Shown here: piece by piece, positions 1 through 12,440 of the stretch | Layout of the letters: each line of letters begins with the position of its first letter | Numbering within the stretch: position 1 is the stretch's first letter | Assembly: GCF_000512585.2 (NCBI RefSeq) | Contig: NC_089241.1 | Coordinates: 4,172,001 to 4,236,000 of the forward strand | Direction: 5' to 3' | Source: Kwoniella bestiolae CBS 10118 | Taxonomy: Eukaryota; Basidiomycota; Tremellomycetes; Tremellales; Cryptococcaceae | Length of the DNA: 64,000 bases | Position numbers and translations under genes: made by a program | Notes under the pieces: model-generated | The model's input: the letters and a program-made list of their open reading frames with translations, nothing else | Database searches by the model: none | What the model was told of the DNA's origin: nothing

Positions 1-86
1 TTCTCAGTGGTGATGGTGCAGAATCATCCTCCTTTTGATGAGTTCGATTCATGGATCGGAGCTAATTGAGTGGACTGTGACTGCAG

Positions 87-384
87 ATACGATCCCTTAA
101 TATACCCATGGACTCGACCATAGCATTAAATTCGAAATCGCATCAGGCGCAGTCGAATGCTGAAAGAGAACAGTTGAAGAGGTTGGTATTGCAGAATGAA
201 CGGAGGTTGGAGAGGGCCGAGGTGCAGGGTGAGTGGATTGACGTCCCTTGGCGTGATGATGGGATATCATGTCTTGCCTGAGCTGTCTGATGTGGAGGAT
301 TGAGAGGAATGAGATGCTGATCTTGATGTACCACATGTAGACATCGAAACGAGGGGTATCAAATTACGATATCTACCTTCATAA
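87..384 (+). CDS. 3' end of an unidentified gene (partial)
   Basis: The last two exons of a gene that enters from the left edge. An acceptor CAG at 84-86 is followed by an open exon (87-228) ending at a GTGAGT donor. An intron of about 112 nt ends at CACATGTAG (340), and the final exon ends with ...IKLRYLPS and TAA at 382-384. The visible C-terminus, about 60 residues, is charged and helical (QLKRLVLQNERRLERAEVQ), as in a short coiled coil. I do not recognise the family. The in-frame ATG at 108 could be an internal Met or an alternative start. Bases 1-86 probably hold the preceding intron, but I could not fix its donor. Confidence 0.5.
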
Positions 385-1048
385 GCTTGGTCTGTGATAT
401 ACTGTCATTCGGGTCACACAATCTCGGTCGAGATGTTCGGACCCGCATCAGACAACTTGAAGAGACACTGTACTCTTTGTCAACGCATTATCGACGTTTT
501 GTAGACGGAGCAAGTGGAGACATGGGATGAGTACCAGGGTATACGAGAAGACAATCACCTCAGACCTCCAGTACTGCATACCTCTCATCCGTTGTTTATA
601 CGTTGTAGACAATGCTCTGATCTCTGATTTCACCATATGGCGTGAGGGGAGGATACATATCTCAATGCATATACGCTCTACATCTGATCCTGCGCCCAGG
701 TATCGTATCGGGGTAACCCATTCCGTTCTATATTCCGTTGGAAGATGACCCTCCCGCACTAGTGCGATCGCGTCGAGACGTCATTTCTTGTTATCTCTGC
801 TTTCTGCTTTTTTCACGTTTCTAATTTTGAATCTGTGCAACAACTCAAAACACCTTTGTCAATTGTACTTGTGGATATACCTTTGCTTCTCACATTCTCA
901 TCGCCTGCTCTTCGCATATCCGTGTTGTAATCATCATCACATAAATTACATCTGTACAATATCACATAGACGATCGATACAAGACACAAGAAAAACAATC
1001 TGGCAATCTTAGTGGAAAGATAAGATAGGATAACCCTCTTCTCGCAAG
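385..1048. other. Intergenic: 3' flank of the partial gene and YVC1 promoter/leader
   Basis: No supportable gene. Short open frames on both strands lack splice context and codon bias. From about 790 onward the sequence is T/C-rich, as expected for the leader of the downstream channel gene. Confidence 0.5.
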
Positions 1049-4000
1049 ATGGCCTACACCCCTGGAGAAGCCACTCCCCTCCTTGGACCTTCATCGGCTG
1101 GACCGTCTTCCAAGATACTCAGCGAGGTGGGTCAGCCCTCTTACGTCCCTTGGCGGAGAGCATGATGCTGATATAGTTGGGATGGGGGAATAGACCAAAG
1201 TTTATCCGTTGATTCATCTCATAAGGGTTGATATCATGGCTCATATTGGTAAATCCATCTTCTATCACACTTTCACAGCCGCTGGACGATTGAAAGACGA
1301 GGAGGAGGAGGAAGCTGATGAGTGATGTTTGAATAGACGCTCCATTGACTTATGAACAACTTTTGGCTCCGGAGAGTACTTATACAATTGTCAGGTATGT
1401 TTGAATCGTCTAAAATCTCAGTAGAACATATCTTCGCCCTTGGGGTATGGTGCATGGCTGATTACGATCGTTTGTCTTTTGCAGGCCATTGACGGAAAAG
1501 TATCTAGAATTGCAGAATCAGTCTGCAGGTGAGTTACCCGTCCGTGTGCCTCCTGTCATGTGACTGTACTCTCTCCCAAGACAAATTCGAAATGATGGCT
1601 AATATCCCTACGTCTACTTTCAGTATTCTGCCTCCTACTCAACAAGATCCAATTTACGAGGGATTCAAACCAGCTTTCCATATCTAGTTTATCGACTGCC
1701 CGAGCCAACTTGTGTGAGATACTAGCGATAAGGGTGTTGCGTGCGTTTGCAGATCCTCTTCACAACCACCCCTTGTCATCATTCTCTTTCTATTCCTCAA
1801 CGTTTCAAATGTCAGATGGCGAGTACAAAGCTGATCTGGTATCCCTCACATAGGAGGATGGTCGGAACGTTCGTTACCACTCGCGACGGTCCTCTTAACT
1901 CCCTGGGCATTGTTTCAAGGTGCCTCGGAAGAAGTGCTGGAAAGAGCAAGAGAGGAGGGCGATGATGAGTTGGTAACTCAAGGTGGGACTGCTTTGGAAG
2001 TGAGTACAGCATTTCTTGTTTCGATTATTGGCCATGTATAGCTGAACCAATTTTGCTGAATTGTTTTAGATGGCGATCATAAGTGGTTCAAAGAGATTTA
2101 TACGGAGTCCGTCTTGTCAGAAAGTCATTGGTGAGTGTATATCCAGCCCTTTCTTATCAGTAAAAGGTCTGACAGCTCTTGTCGGTACGATATGATTAGA
2201 GGGAATATGGTCTGGTAGGATTATATACTCAGCTTTGAACACTCATGCTCTTATAGCGGATGTGAGTGATTTCCAATATCAATTGAGGGCAATATGGATA
2301 ATCAGAATGATTGGCTGATCATGTTTGCGCAGAATTACAAGAAAAAGCCTATACAGATGTATAACCCCCATAAGGCGCCTCTACTGGATCATTATCGGTA
2401 TGTCTACCGTCGCTTGGCTGGAACCCTATCCCAAGAACTGTACTGACGCTCGATATAGGTTGAAAGTCCCGAGGGTCCGATCTATGATGGAATACGTGAA
2501 TTTCTTGGTGCTCTTCACGCTCTATGTGGTAGCTATAGAAGGATTGGATGAGAATAGGTTGAACGGAAGGGAATTAGCGTTTATCATCTATGCTTTAGGT
2601 GAGCTTTTGAACTAGTAATCTCTAGCGCATAGAATAAGCTGACTTCCTACGGATGTTAGCATTCTCTCTCGATAAGTTGGCTGCTATCCGTGAACATGGA
2701 TTGAAAGGTATGCTCAAACTGCTCTCCAAGAAATCAGTCGAGCCTTTGACGCTGATGTAGTGAAAATTCGCAGTATTCAGTAGTAGTTTGGTGAACGGAT
2801 TCGACCTCCTTTTCATGGTCATTTACGCTGTTTATCTCGGAGCGAGGACATACGGGTTTCATTATCATGATCAGAACGCTTTAGAATTGGGATCAGATTG
2901 GTTGGCCATTGGTAGGTATCCTTTTATCCAGCTGAATCTCGCGCACAATATAGCACAATATAGTACAATAGCTGAGATTGTGTGATTACCTGCAGGCGCT
3001 GTTCTGATCTTCCCTCGATTGGCTTTTGTCACGCTAGCGAATAATCTGATGGTGCTGAGTATACGATCGATGTTGACTGAATTCTTCTGTACGTCTATCT
3101 CTTAATTCCTTGTACCAGATCATCAGCTAAACCTGATATATGCAATTCGGGCAGTCTTGATGAGCGTCGGATTCTTCTGTTTCCTCGGTGAACTTGATCT
3201 CTTCTGTTTGTTTTCTAGTCTGCCCCTCGTGCTAAAACCTACCCCTCCCCGCTCAGGATTTCTTTATGCCCTCTTCACTCTCGGACAAGGCCAATTCGCA
3301 TTATCTCAAATCGGATGGTGGTTACTGGAAGTATACTTTGGCTTGGACGCTTCGGGTTTTGAACATGCTCGTGAGTGAAATCCCAGAGATGGAGTCTGAA
3401 ATGAACTGTCCTTGAGTGAGAAATAACTTATCCATGCTCTATCCAGACGTCTTCCACCCATTCCTCGGTCCTGTTTTGATGGTCTCCTACGCACTGCTCT
3501 CGAACACCCTTCTATTGACTGTATTGGTCGCTATTCTTGGTAACACTTTTGCTACCATCAATGCGGATGCCGCGGCGGAGGTGAGTACATCGCTCACACG
3601 GGTCACGCAGAATTTGGAGCTGATGGCGTGGTAGTCCATGTTCAGGAAAGCCGTATCGACCCTGGAAGGTGTGAAAGCAGGTGAGTTGGTCCATGATACA
3701 CTCAGAAATACGTCGGTCAAGTATGTGACAGCTGATCAATGATTCTGCAGACGCCGTATTCAGTTACCAACTCCCTTTCAATCTTGTAGCGGTGGTTGTG
3801 ATGTGGCCAATGAGCTATATCCTCGGTCCAAGGTGGTTCCACAAGGTCAATGGTGAGTTACGTGATGAGGTTCATAGTCCAGCTACAGCTTATTGAATGT
3901 TCATTCCTCAGTAACCATGATCAGAGTGTCCAGTCTGCCAATCCTCCTTGTCATCGCGCTGTACGAAAGACAGTCTTATCGCGAGCAGACCCTGATGGAG

Positions 4001-5579
4001 CAGCTTGGTGATTTTGCTGAGCGATATGTTGGTAATCTACCTAGAAAGCTCAAAGCGGCAGGTGAGTCAGTGGGCCAGTTCGACAGATCAATTCGATCTG
4101 ACGCTCCATACAGCTGGATTCGATAATTTCGGCAACCGACGAGACATCGAGAGCGTCTTTGAAATCGAACGGGAAGTAGGCGACTTCTACAGAGGCTGGG
4201 ACGACGATGTTTTCGAAGAATCAGATTTCCATCTGCCTCCTCCCATTGATTCTACTTCGCCATCGTCCTCATCCGATGAAGCTGAAGAGGACGGAGCGAA
4301 ACTTCAAATCAACCGAAAACTACAGAATGGGTCCGCGCCGAATAGCGCGACTCCTACGAAATTAATGTTCACCGATTCAGCCGCAATGACAGCTTCGCCA
4401 TCAGGACTCGAACACGACCTCGAAACTGGCAAACCACCCTCCGAAGGTGTACCCTCGCCCAAACCACGTAAACGAACCAGTTCGATGCCTTCTCAGCCCA
4501 AATCGCCACATATCGACATACGACCGAGAAACCAGTCCAACGCACATGCTCAAGCTCATATGCAGGCCCAAGGACCAATGACTAGACCGAGAAGAAATTC
4601 GTCCATGCAGATACATGGTCCCAGTCCCCTGGCTCAGCTGTTCATGATGTCCCCCGAGTCAGACAGGGGGTTCCATAATCGCCGGAACTCAATGGCAGGC
4701 ATGGCGTTGAGTAGCTCTCATCCTGCTCTGAGCTCCGTGCTCGGACCGAACAGAAGACAACGGACGATTCTCCAGCAACCTCCTGCGACGCAGCATGTGA
4801 AGTCTGGCTCGGAGGGTGATACCCTCTCATTGGGGAAGATAGGAGAAGTGGACATGGCTGCAAAAGTAGCTGCTAGGTTGAACAAGAGGGGGAGACCTGA
4901 GATCACGCCGATCATTGAGAGTAGACAGGCGTCTTTTAGTGGGGCTCATCCAACGTTAAATCTGGAAGAAGGAAGATCAGAGGGATCGATCACGCCTACT
5001 CCTACGATCTCAAAGGGTACTTCTGCTTTTACGCCTACTGCATCTAAGGATACGTCGACTTCCTCTGCCACGACTGTCACTGCTGCCGAACCTTACACAC
5101 CTTCCACATTGAGAGATACAAAGGCGAGTAACCTAGATCAAAAGGAGGATAGTGTCCTAGGCAGCGCAGCCACCATCAAGTCCAATCAAAGTATCCCCTT
5201 CCCCGAGCTATACGCAGCCAGTGGGCCCAGTACGACCAGGAGTGTCCGCTTCCCAGGCTCACCATCAATTACACCGAACAACTCCAACCCACCTACACGA
5301 TCTGCTAGTCCGTCGAACTCAACACTTAGGATACCTTCTTCCTCTGGTGGACCCAAATCGCCCAGACCGAATATAATCAAAGCGAGTCAGGTGGAGAATA
5401 TGCAATTGGGTAGTGGTAGGCCTGAGGAAGAGTTGAGCACGATGGGCATGGATAAGCGGTTGGAGGGGATTGAGAAGAGGCAGAGGAGGATTGAGGAGAT
5501 GCTTGAGAGGTTGTGTAGGGGGATGGGCGAGAAGGATAGGGAGAGGGAAAGGGGAAGGGAGAGTTCGAGAGGGAGATGA
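1049..5579 (+). CDS. YVC1: Vacuolar TRP-like cation channel (TRPY/Yvc1 family)
   Basis: Spliced product of about 1,060 residues, encoded by more than ten exons. The family forms Ca2+-activated, stretch-sensitive cation channels that release vacuolar Ca2+. The N-terminal cytosolic part contains APLTYEQLLAPESTYTIV, then an RxLRAF and PLATVLLTPWALFQGA region and AIISGSKRFIRSP, all typical of the family. The membrane part shows successive hydrophobic segments (NFLVLFTLYVVAIEG, GFDLLFMVIYAVYLGARTYG, FVLMSVGFFCFLGFLYALF) and a pore/S6 region (VLMVSYALLSNTLLLTVLVAILGNTF). Acidic stretches WDDDVFEESD follow the membrane core, where yeast Yvc1 has Asp clusters implicated in Ca2+ activation. A Ser/Pro/Thr-rich tail of about 400 residues ends in an E/R-rich coiled coil. 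The ATG at 1049 is the first in a good leader context. The first junction (GTGGGT at 1127 or GTCAGC at 1131) is uncertain: only the latter keeps frame with the exon at 1337. One intron appears to be GC-AG (1819-1853). Confidence 0.9.
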
Positions 5580-5776
5580 GGGACGGATGTTGGAGGTTTT
5601 TCTGATTGTTATTTTCAGAATCCTCTGTCGCGCTCTCGCTCAAGGCTGTAGCATCGTTCTTCTAGGTTCGTCTTACTGTTACCGTTGTATATATTATTCA
5701 GTGTCATCATGGTCGGTTCAATCAGACTCGCATACATGCATCAACTTTGTCCCTCCTACTAAATGCCACATTTACA

Positions 5777-5785
5777 GACGCGTCC
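5777..5785. promoter_or_regulatory. MCB-like box (ACGCGT) upstream of MCM7
   Basis: The palindromic core ACGCGT lies at 5778-5783 within AGACGCGTCC, about 270 bp before the MCM7 start. ACGCGT is the MluI cell-cycle box bound by MBF (Mbp1/Swi6) at G1/S genes in fungi. That this copy is bound is an inference from the target gene and from the second copy nearby. Confidence 0.5.
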
Positions 5786-5832
5786 AAAGTGAAATTTGAT
5801 CCCGTAACATTAGGAAACACCACTCTCGAAAA

Positions 5833-5841
5833 GACGCGTCC
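5833..5841. promoter_or_regulatory. Second MCB-like box upstream of MCM7
   Basis: ACGCGT at 5834-5839 with the same flanks (AGACGCGTCC) as the copy 56 bp upstream. Paired MCBs with identical flanks before a replication-licensing gene fit G1/S control. A further ACGCGT in the first intron (6117-6122) may be chance. Confidence 0.5.
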
Positions 5842-6052
5842 GTTTGACGAACCAGCCACTTCCACTCTTTGCGTTCCTTCACCTCTCCTTCTTTGAACAT
5901 TACTTTATCGCAATATTGTTATTCTCAACCTCTAGACGTAGACAAGCAAATACTCATCCTGCACTTCAGTATCGACGTGTCTGAAATTGCTTGTTTCATC
6001 CCTCACCAACTCGTTTCTGAACGAATCTCCTACCCAAGAAACATCATCCAAC

Positions 6053-8945
6053 ATGGCCGCTCCTGCCGTCGGTGTGCTGCCAGTCGCATCTATTAATGTG
6101 AGTATCTTTCAATTACACGCGTACAAAGCATCGTTGACTGATCTTTGGTGGGGTGTAGATAAACTATGAAGAAGAGACAGGTAATTTCTACCTTCTTCCT
6201 CCTTCCCATCCTTGCTAGATGAGATAGGCTGACGTATGGCTCCCGACGACAGAACGAATCCGAGAATTCCTAACCACCTACGTCGCGCCTCCTCGATCCC
6301 GCCACGCAATCCCATCGAACGACGATGAGTTAGCCGAGGATGATGAGGAAGAACAGGAGGATGAGGATGACTTGGCGGATGATATGTCCGATTTGAACGT
6401 TAGGGAGAATAGGTCAAAGGCGAAATACATGAAGACGCTTAGGAAGGTTGCGAATAGGCAGAAGGAGGAGGTGGTGGTGGATTTGCAGGATTTGAAGAAT
6501 GTGAGTTTGACCGGGCGAATCACTTTCGAACCCAGGGATGAGGGATGAATAACGGGAGACTAGCGCTCAGAGATCTCTCAGTACAACTTCGCTGACAACT
6601 ACTCTGTCCCCTAACCCACAGTTCAGCAACGACCGTACACTCCTTCACAATATTACTCGAAACACCAGAAGATACATCCAACTCTTCTGCGATGTCATAG
6701 ATAAGATCATGCCTGAACCAGACCACGAACTCGACTTCACTGCTGATGTGTTGGATCTGATCATGCAACAACGAAGAGAGATGAATGAGCAGGTTCAGAA
6801 TGGTGAGAGGAATGAAGATGGCGGGATGTTTCCTCCGGAATTGATGAGGAGATAGTGAGTGATGTCTTCCTTGATCGCAATCCGCATGTGATTTTCCATT
6901 CTTAGCTATCTAGTAGATGGCTAGGCTGACCATCTCTATGGTTTATGGTAGTAACCTGTACTTCAAACCTCTCCGAAACAACGACGTCCTTGCCGTACGA
7001 GCTGTTCGAGGAGCCCACCTAGGTCACCTCATCACCGTTCGAGGTATCGTCACTCGAGTATCCGAGGTCAAACCCCTTCTCTTGGTCAACGCCTATACCT
7101 GCGATTCATGTGGTAACGAAATTTTCCAAGAAGTCGCTCAGAAAGCTTTCACCCCTTTGACTGTCTGTCCTTCAGCCGAATGTACACAGAACCAAACAAA
7201 GGGTCAATTGCATATGCAAACTCGAGCGAGTCGATTCCGACCATTCCAAGAGGTGAAGATCCAAGAGATGGCCGATCAAGTACCCGTTGGACATATCCCT
7301 CGATCAATGACTATCCACTTATATGGTTCTTTGACCCGATCAGTCAACCCTGGTGATGTAGTTCACATCGGTGGTATATTCTTACCTACACCTTATACCG
7401 GATTCAGAGCCATCCGTGCGGGATTACTCCAAGATACCTTCTTAGAAGCTATGAACGTGCATCAATTGAAGAAACAATATCACGCCATGGAGTTGACGCC
7501 GGAATTACAGTTCCAAATTGAAGAGATGAAAGAAGACCCCAATTTGTATTCGAGATTGGCCAATTCCATCGCCCCCGAAATTTACGGTCACGAAGATGTC
7601 AAGAAGGCCTTATTGCTGTTGTTGGTCGGTGGTGTCACCAAGACTGTTGGTGATGGTATGAAGATCAGAGGTGATATCAATGTTTGTCTTATGGGTGATC
7701 CAGGTGTGGCCAAATCGCAATTATTGAAATACATCACGAAAGTTGCTCCTCGAGGTGTTTATACCACTGGTAGAGGTTCTTCTGGTGTTGGTTTGACTGC
7801 TGCGGTCATGCGAGATCCTGTGACTGATGAGATGGTTTTGGGTGGGTACATATTACTTTCTTCGTTTCAAAAATTTGTGCTGATGTCGTTCAACTGTATT
7901 TAGAGGGAGGTGCCCTGGTCCTCGCCGATAATGGTATCTGCTGTATCGATGAGTTTGACAAGATGGATGAATCCGATCGAACAGCTATTCACGAAGTAAT
8001 GGAACAACAGACCATCTCAATCTCCAAAGCTGGCATCACCACCACCCTCAACGCTAGAACATCCATCTTAGCAGCTGCGAACCCCTTATACGGCCGATAC
8101 AACCCTAAAATTTCGCCCGTGGAAAACATCAATCTTCCCGCAGCGTTACTATCTCGATTCGACGTCTTGTTCCTAATTCTTGACACACCTACACGAGAGG
8201 ACGACGAAAGGTTGGCTCAACACGTAACATTCGTTCACATGCACAACACCCACCCTGAACTGGACTTCGAGCCTGTCGAACCTACTTTGATGAGACATTA
8301 CATAGCGGCTTGTAGACGTATCCGACCGATTGTCCCACCCCAAATGTCTGAATACATCGTATCGAGCTACGTGCAAATGCGAAAACAACAGAAGGAAGAT
8401 GAGTTGGAAGAGAAATCGTACTCTTACGTCTCGGCCCGTACACTCTTAGCTGTATTGAGATTATCCCAGGCCTTGGCGAGATTACGACAGGATAACGTAG
8501 TGGGACAGGGAGATGTGGATGAGGCACTGAGATTGATGGATGTTTCCAAAGCATCGTTATACGAACATCAAGCTTCGGCTAGGATGGGCGAAGATCAGAC
8601 TGATACGTCCAAGATATTCAGGATTATCAAAGATATGGCGTCGTCTGTGCAGAGTAGGGACGAGGAGGAATATGAGGAGGTTGAGGAGTTGGAGGAATTG
8701 GGTATGAACGAGGTTAGGAATAGGGTGCTGGCGAAGGGGTTCACGGAGACTCAGCTTATGGATACGGTTAATGAGGTGGGTAGCTTGGTTCATATTTCTT
8801 CTGGTCTCTTCTTGACTTTGTGTGTGAAATGAGAGATGAGAAATGCTGATATTTGATTTATCTTTGATAGTACGAAAACATGGGTGTATTGGTCAGGACG
8901 GCTAATAACACGAGATTGCGATTTGTGGCTGCTGATGAGTACTAG
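6053..8945 (+). CDS. MCM7: DNA replication licensing factor MCM7
   Basis: Subunit of the MCM2-7 replicative helicase, loaded at origins in G1. Spliced product of about 795 residues from seven exons. It starts MAAPAVGVLPVASIN, then an acidic stretch (ELAEDDEEEQEDEDDLADD). The MCM N domain holds a CxxC zinc-binding pattern (CDSCGNEIF... CPSAEC), followed by the OB fold. The AAA+ core shows Walker A GDPGVAKSQLL, Walker B CCIDEFDKMD and the arginine-finger motif LLSRFDVLF. Further MCM landmarks are EIYGHEDVKKALLLLLVGG and GRGSSGVGLTAAV. The C-terminus is a winged-helix-like end (...RTANNTRLRFVAADEY). The exon junction at 6854/6951 restores RRYNLYFKPL. TAG is at 8943-8945. Two MCB-like boxes upstream suggest G1/S expression. 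Confidence 0.97.
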
Positions 8946-9122
8946 GTGGGACGTCTAAGAGAAGAGTGTTGCTAGCAAGTAGGTGACCGGGTGGGGATGA
9001 AGAGTTGTGTTTTTGATTTTATGCGGGATTTACGACTTTTCTTGTAAAATTGTTACTTTCGATACCATTAGTACCTTATATATGACATGATGCATCTTGA
9101 TGTGCTACTCTTCGACTACTGC

Positions 9123-10338
9123 CTAATAATGCACATGAGCCCTCATCAACCATTTCTGACCAAACACATCGACCTTGTACCATTTCATGTGTAGCTTCCT
9201 TGCTAGTCTGTGAGCATCGGTGATTGAGTTGGTGGTGAGGCAATACGTTGAGACATTGCTTTGGCGGCTCCTATTCACAGAACAAGCAGGAGGGATATCA
9301 GCATGGACCGCACGAAAGGACGGAAGGGATGAGATGGGCGGTATAGTCTCTCTCGCTCGGTGATAATATATGCGCGCAGACGGAAAAGAGAAGAGAGGAG
9401 AGAAGAGAGGAACGAGGCAAGATGCAAGAGGCAAGAGAGAAAAGTACTGCGGCAGACAAACTCACGCAGGCAACTTGACACACCCTTCCGCATCCTGTAC
9501 AACCCCACAATCCTTGCCCAACCTCTTCACATCTTCCACTTTCACCGACCCAGGTAACCCCTTGATCACCACCCTCCTACCGCTCATCCCGGATTTCCCA
9601 CTCCACTCAGCTGTGAAAGTCTTCTCTATCGCTCGGTCCCGTTCTCTCTCGAAGGGCGAGCGATCGCGTAATGTCCGCTGGATGATGTTGTTGGTCCATT
9701 CCGATGAAGTTATATGGGTGAGTTGAGCCTGGGTGGTCCGCGTGTCGAGGCTGAATATGGGTTTAGTAGACAGGGTGGTCAGGATGGATTGGGCTTTCTT
9801 GGCGGATGGGAGGGATAGGTGGAAGGTGCGATGGAGGGAGGGTGCTTTGGGTAAAGAGGGTGGAAGGGAGGTGACTATTCCGAGATTGATAGTTAGTCAA
9901 GTCGTATTATCAGATTCGTACGCCTCTGAATAAATCCTTCTCAGATCAGATAAGATGGCACAAACAGGTATATGGATATATGCCAATATTTGCGAAGAGA
10001 GTTGAATAAAGAGAGAAGATACTATACTTACTTGACGATACCGAGAAACTCTCATCCACCGCTCCCACATCCCTCAAAGCTCGCGCTATATCGCTCGGAA
10101 GGGCCGTACGTGGTATATCATGCAAGAGTACACACTTCGGTCGAGCTTGGTTCCCAGCTGTTCAACATATGGCATTCCATGCTGAATGTCAACATATACG
10201 GTCATACAGTCTAAACATGGTCAGAGAGATGGACTGACTAGCTTCAGTGAAACCCTCAGGCATGGGCTGTCTCCTCGCTCGTTCTGCTCGAAGGAATGAA
10301 GAGGCAATGAACCGTATTGACGAGGTGGGTCTGGTCAT
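9123..10338 (-). CDS. RRM-like, probably mitochondrial RNA-binding protein
   Basis: Reading right to left, the protein starts MTRPTSSIRFIASSFLRAERARR, an Arg/Ser-rich amphipathic N-terminus like a mitochondrial presequence. An exon giving PKCVLLHDIPRTALPSDIA follows, which looks like beta1-alpha1 of an RRM. A long exon encodes a linker, and a second RRM-like unit (RRVVIKGLPGSVKVEDVKR ... NSITDAHRLARKLHMKWY) is split by a GTGAGT intron. The protein ends ...KWLMRAHVHY, TAG at 9123-9125. Overall about 300 residues. The junction between the first exon and the RRM exon near 10,160-10,245 was not fully resolved. No exact orthologue recognised. Mitochondrial localisation is inference from the N-terminus only. 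Confidence 0.65.
9365..9425 (+). repeat. Polypurine tract (GA-rich)
   Basis: About 60 nt of nearly pure purine (AGAGAAGAGAGG-type), inside an intron of the minus-strand RRM gene. On that strand it is the pyrimidine tract before the acceptor near 9270. Confidence 0.5.
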
Positions 10339-10841
10339 CTTGTTTCTGATTGTACCTCTGAGTTCAATGCAGCTTGAGAGCAGTGTCGTATGATGGTGGT
10401 TTTGATTTCTAGGTGGGGCAAAAGCAACAGCAAAAGTTAAAAGGTCAAAGGTCAAAAACAAGAAATCTCGAAGCAAGAGAGAAGGGAAAATCTCGGAAAT
10501 TGCAGAGTGGAGGTGATCCGCTCGCTCTGATGGTCTCTGCCATATCCTCTGGTGAATATCCTTGGAGGGGTAACGATGACCAAAGCATATCATCGCTGTA
10601 TCTGAGCAACAGAGAGACAAGAGCAGCTGGGAAGTATACACAAGAATTCATAATTGTCGTGATCATATAATTTCTATACAAGAATTTCCCCTCATATTAT
10701 ACCTTACACATAAGAGGTGATCCGTTCCCATTCTTTCCTCCCTTCCATCCTCTAATCTGGTCTTGTGTTTCTTTTGGTCTGTTCCATCTTCATCATCCGC
10801 ATCTATTCGAGGCACCATCAGTGATGATCTCCAGGTATAGC
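10339..10841. other. Intergenic between two minus-strand genes
   Basis: Promoter of the RRM-like gene and 3' flank of the short-chain dehydrogenase gene. Open frames here on both strands show no domain and no splice support. Confidence 0.5.
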
Positions 10842-12440
10842 TTATGCCCTCCCTATCAACCCGTACTTCCGCCTCGCCCCAGGTTCGATATAAGCCCAAC
10901 CAATCGGCGAATCTCTGACCATCATTGCCAATCTATATTGCCAGGGAGCATGAACGAGGTGTTTCGGAGGTACGCTGAAGGACTTGATCCATAAGAAGGG
11001 AGGGTAGGGGATGATAGGTTGTGCTTTTGGTGAGAGAGAGAGGTTGTATAGGATTATATCGATCACTGGGTCGTATAATATCGAAAAAGTCAGTATGTCA
11101 TATGATACTTTTGCAAAGTGATGTTCCAAAAAATAAGAGGTAGGACCAGTAGGAATGGAACACCGACATACCTTTTTGAGGAGATAATAATAACTTCTCC
11201 CATTTATGCTTGATAGGTAACTTCGTCTCGTCCCTCCCACCAGTTTGGGATGTCGAGGTCTTCAGTCGGAACTCGTTATCAATTGTGCCAGGACAGAACG
11301 CTAGGAAGGTACAATACAATATAAGCAATGTCTCTCAGAGCGTGAGATGGTGCTAGGTAAAGTCTCTCAGTTGTACGACTCACAGAAGAACCTAACGCCA
11401 CAGCCCTCACATTCAACCCTACAGCTCTCAACAGCCATCAACCCAGCGGATTTGGTAGCTGCATATATAACTCGATGGGGCGCAGGAACAGTCGCAGCTA
11501 CAGAAGAGAGATGGTGGAGCGCTGGTGATTTTGAAGTTGATGCGAGGAGGGGCAGCTTCAGATTAAAAGATTAGCATGGCTCATCCGCATACCTATTGAA
11601 TTTTCAATATCGTCTAATGCAGAAAGGGGGATGGGAGGTCTACTCACAAAGCAGCTCAAAGCCAGGATCGTCCCCACGTAATTCACCTCACTAACCGTCC
11701 TAGCTTCCAATGCGACTTTATCTAAACCATCTTTACTTGGTCCAGCGGTGTTTGAGAAAGACAGCGGAGCACCTGAGGGAGGTTTGTTCTGCTCTTGCTT
11801 GTTTAGCTGTACCCCTGCTAGGTCCATTAAAAGTGAAGTCGAAGGTAAACCAGCTAGTATATGGAGGGTATCTAGACCTGACCAAGCTGCAACATCATAA
11901 CGTATGAGCGATCATCATTCTCAAGGTGACCAGGTTACGGTGAGGTCAGTGGTGGATCTACCTACCCTTCTCAACCGCCTCTCTCACTTTGATCAGATCC
12001 TCAGTACTGGTGATATCAGCGGGAACTATGATGAGATCCTCCTCCCTGGCGCCGAAGTCTATGCATTCTGCTTTAACCTTTTCGAGAACATCGGATCGTC
12101 TAGCTACGAGGCATCTAAGATTTAAGATCAACAGACAGTCAACGAACTTGACCGGCGGTCCAAGCGGTGTCATCGATGTTCATGTCCAGACCAGGTTATC
12201 TGAGCCTCTGCAGTGATACTGCCTGATTCAAAGAAGATGTACATACATCTTCGCCCCCCTCTTAGCATATGCATAAGCCAGATCTCTCCCTACACCCGAA
12301 CTTGCACCTAATAATACTACTCTCTCATCTGAAGGTGGGACAACGCTTTCTCTCGAAGGAAGTGGTTTCGACTTGAGAAGGCGGAGTAGGATTGGGATTG
12401 CCAATAGTGCCCAGAGTGGGGAAGTGATACTCGTTGGCAT
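10842..12440 (-). CDS. Membrane-anchored short-chain dehydrogenase (DHRS7/11beta-HSD-like)
   Basis: NAD(P)-dependent oxidoreductase of the SDR superfamily. The start MPTSITSPLWALLAIPILLRLL is a signal anchor of about 20 hydrophobic residues, so ER-membrane attachment is likely. The Rossmann motif reads VVLLGASSGVGRDLAYAYAKRGAKM, followed by LVARR and a D-I acidic turn (VPADITS). Catalytic residues are visible: Ser in HHLSSVAATV and YxxxK in RVIYAATKSAG. The PG motif is CPGTIDNEF. The protein ends ...KYGLIGRA with TAA at 10842-10844. It has several phase-changing introns with GTGAGT-type donors on the minus strand. The substrate (steroid, sphingoid ketone or lipid ketone) cannot be told from the sequence. 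3-ketodihydrosphingosine reductase is a possible alternative. Confidence 0.85.

Larger units (their letters stand above)
5580..6052. other. Intergenic: YVC1 3' end and MCM7 promoter
   Basis: Holds the 3' flank of the channel gene and the MCM7 upstream region, including two ACGCGT boxes listed separately. No gene seen. Confidence 0.6.
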
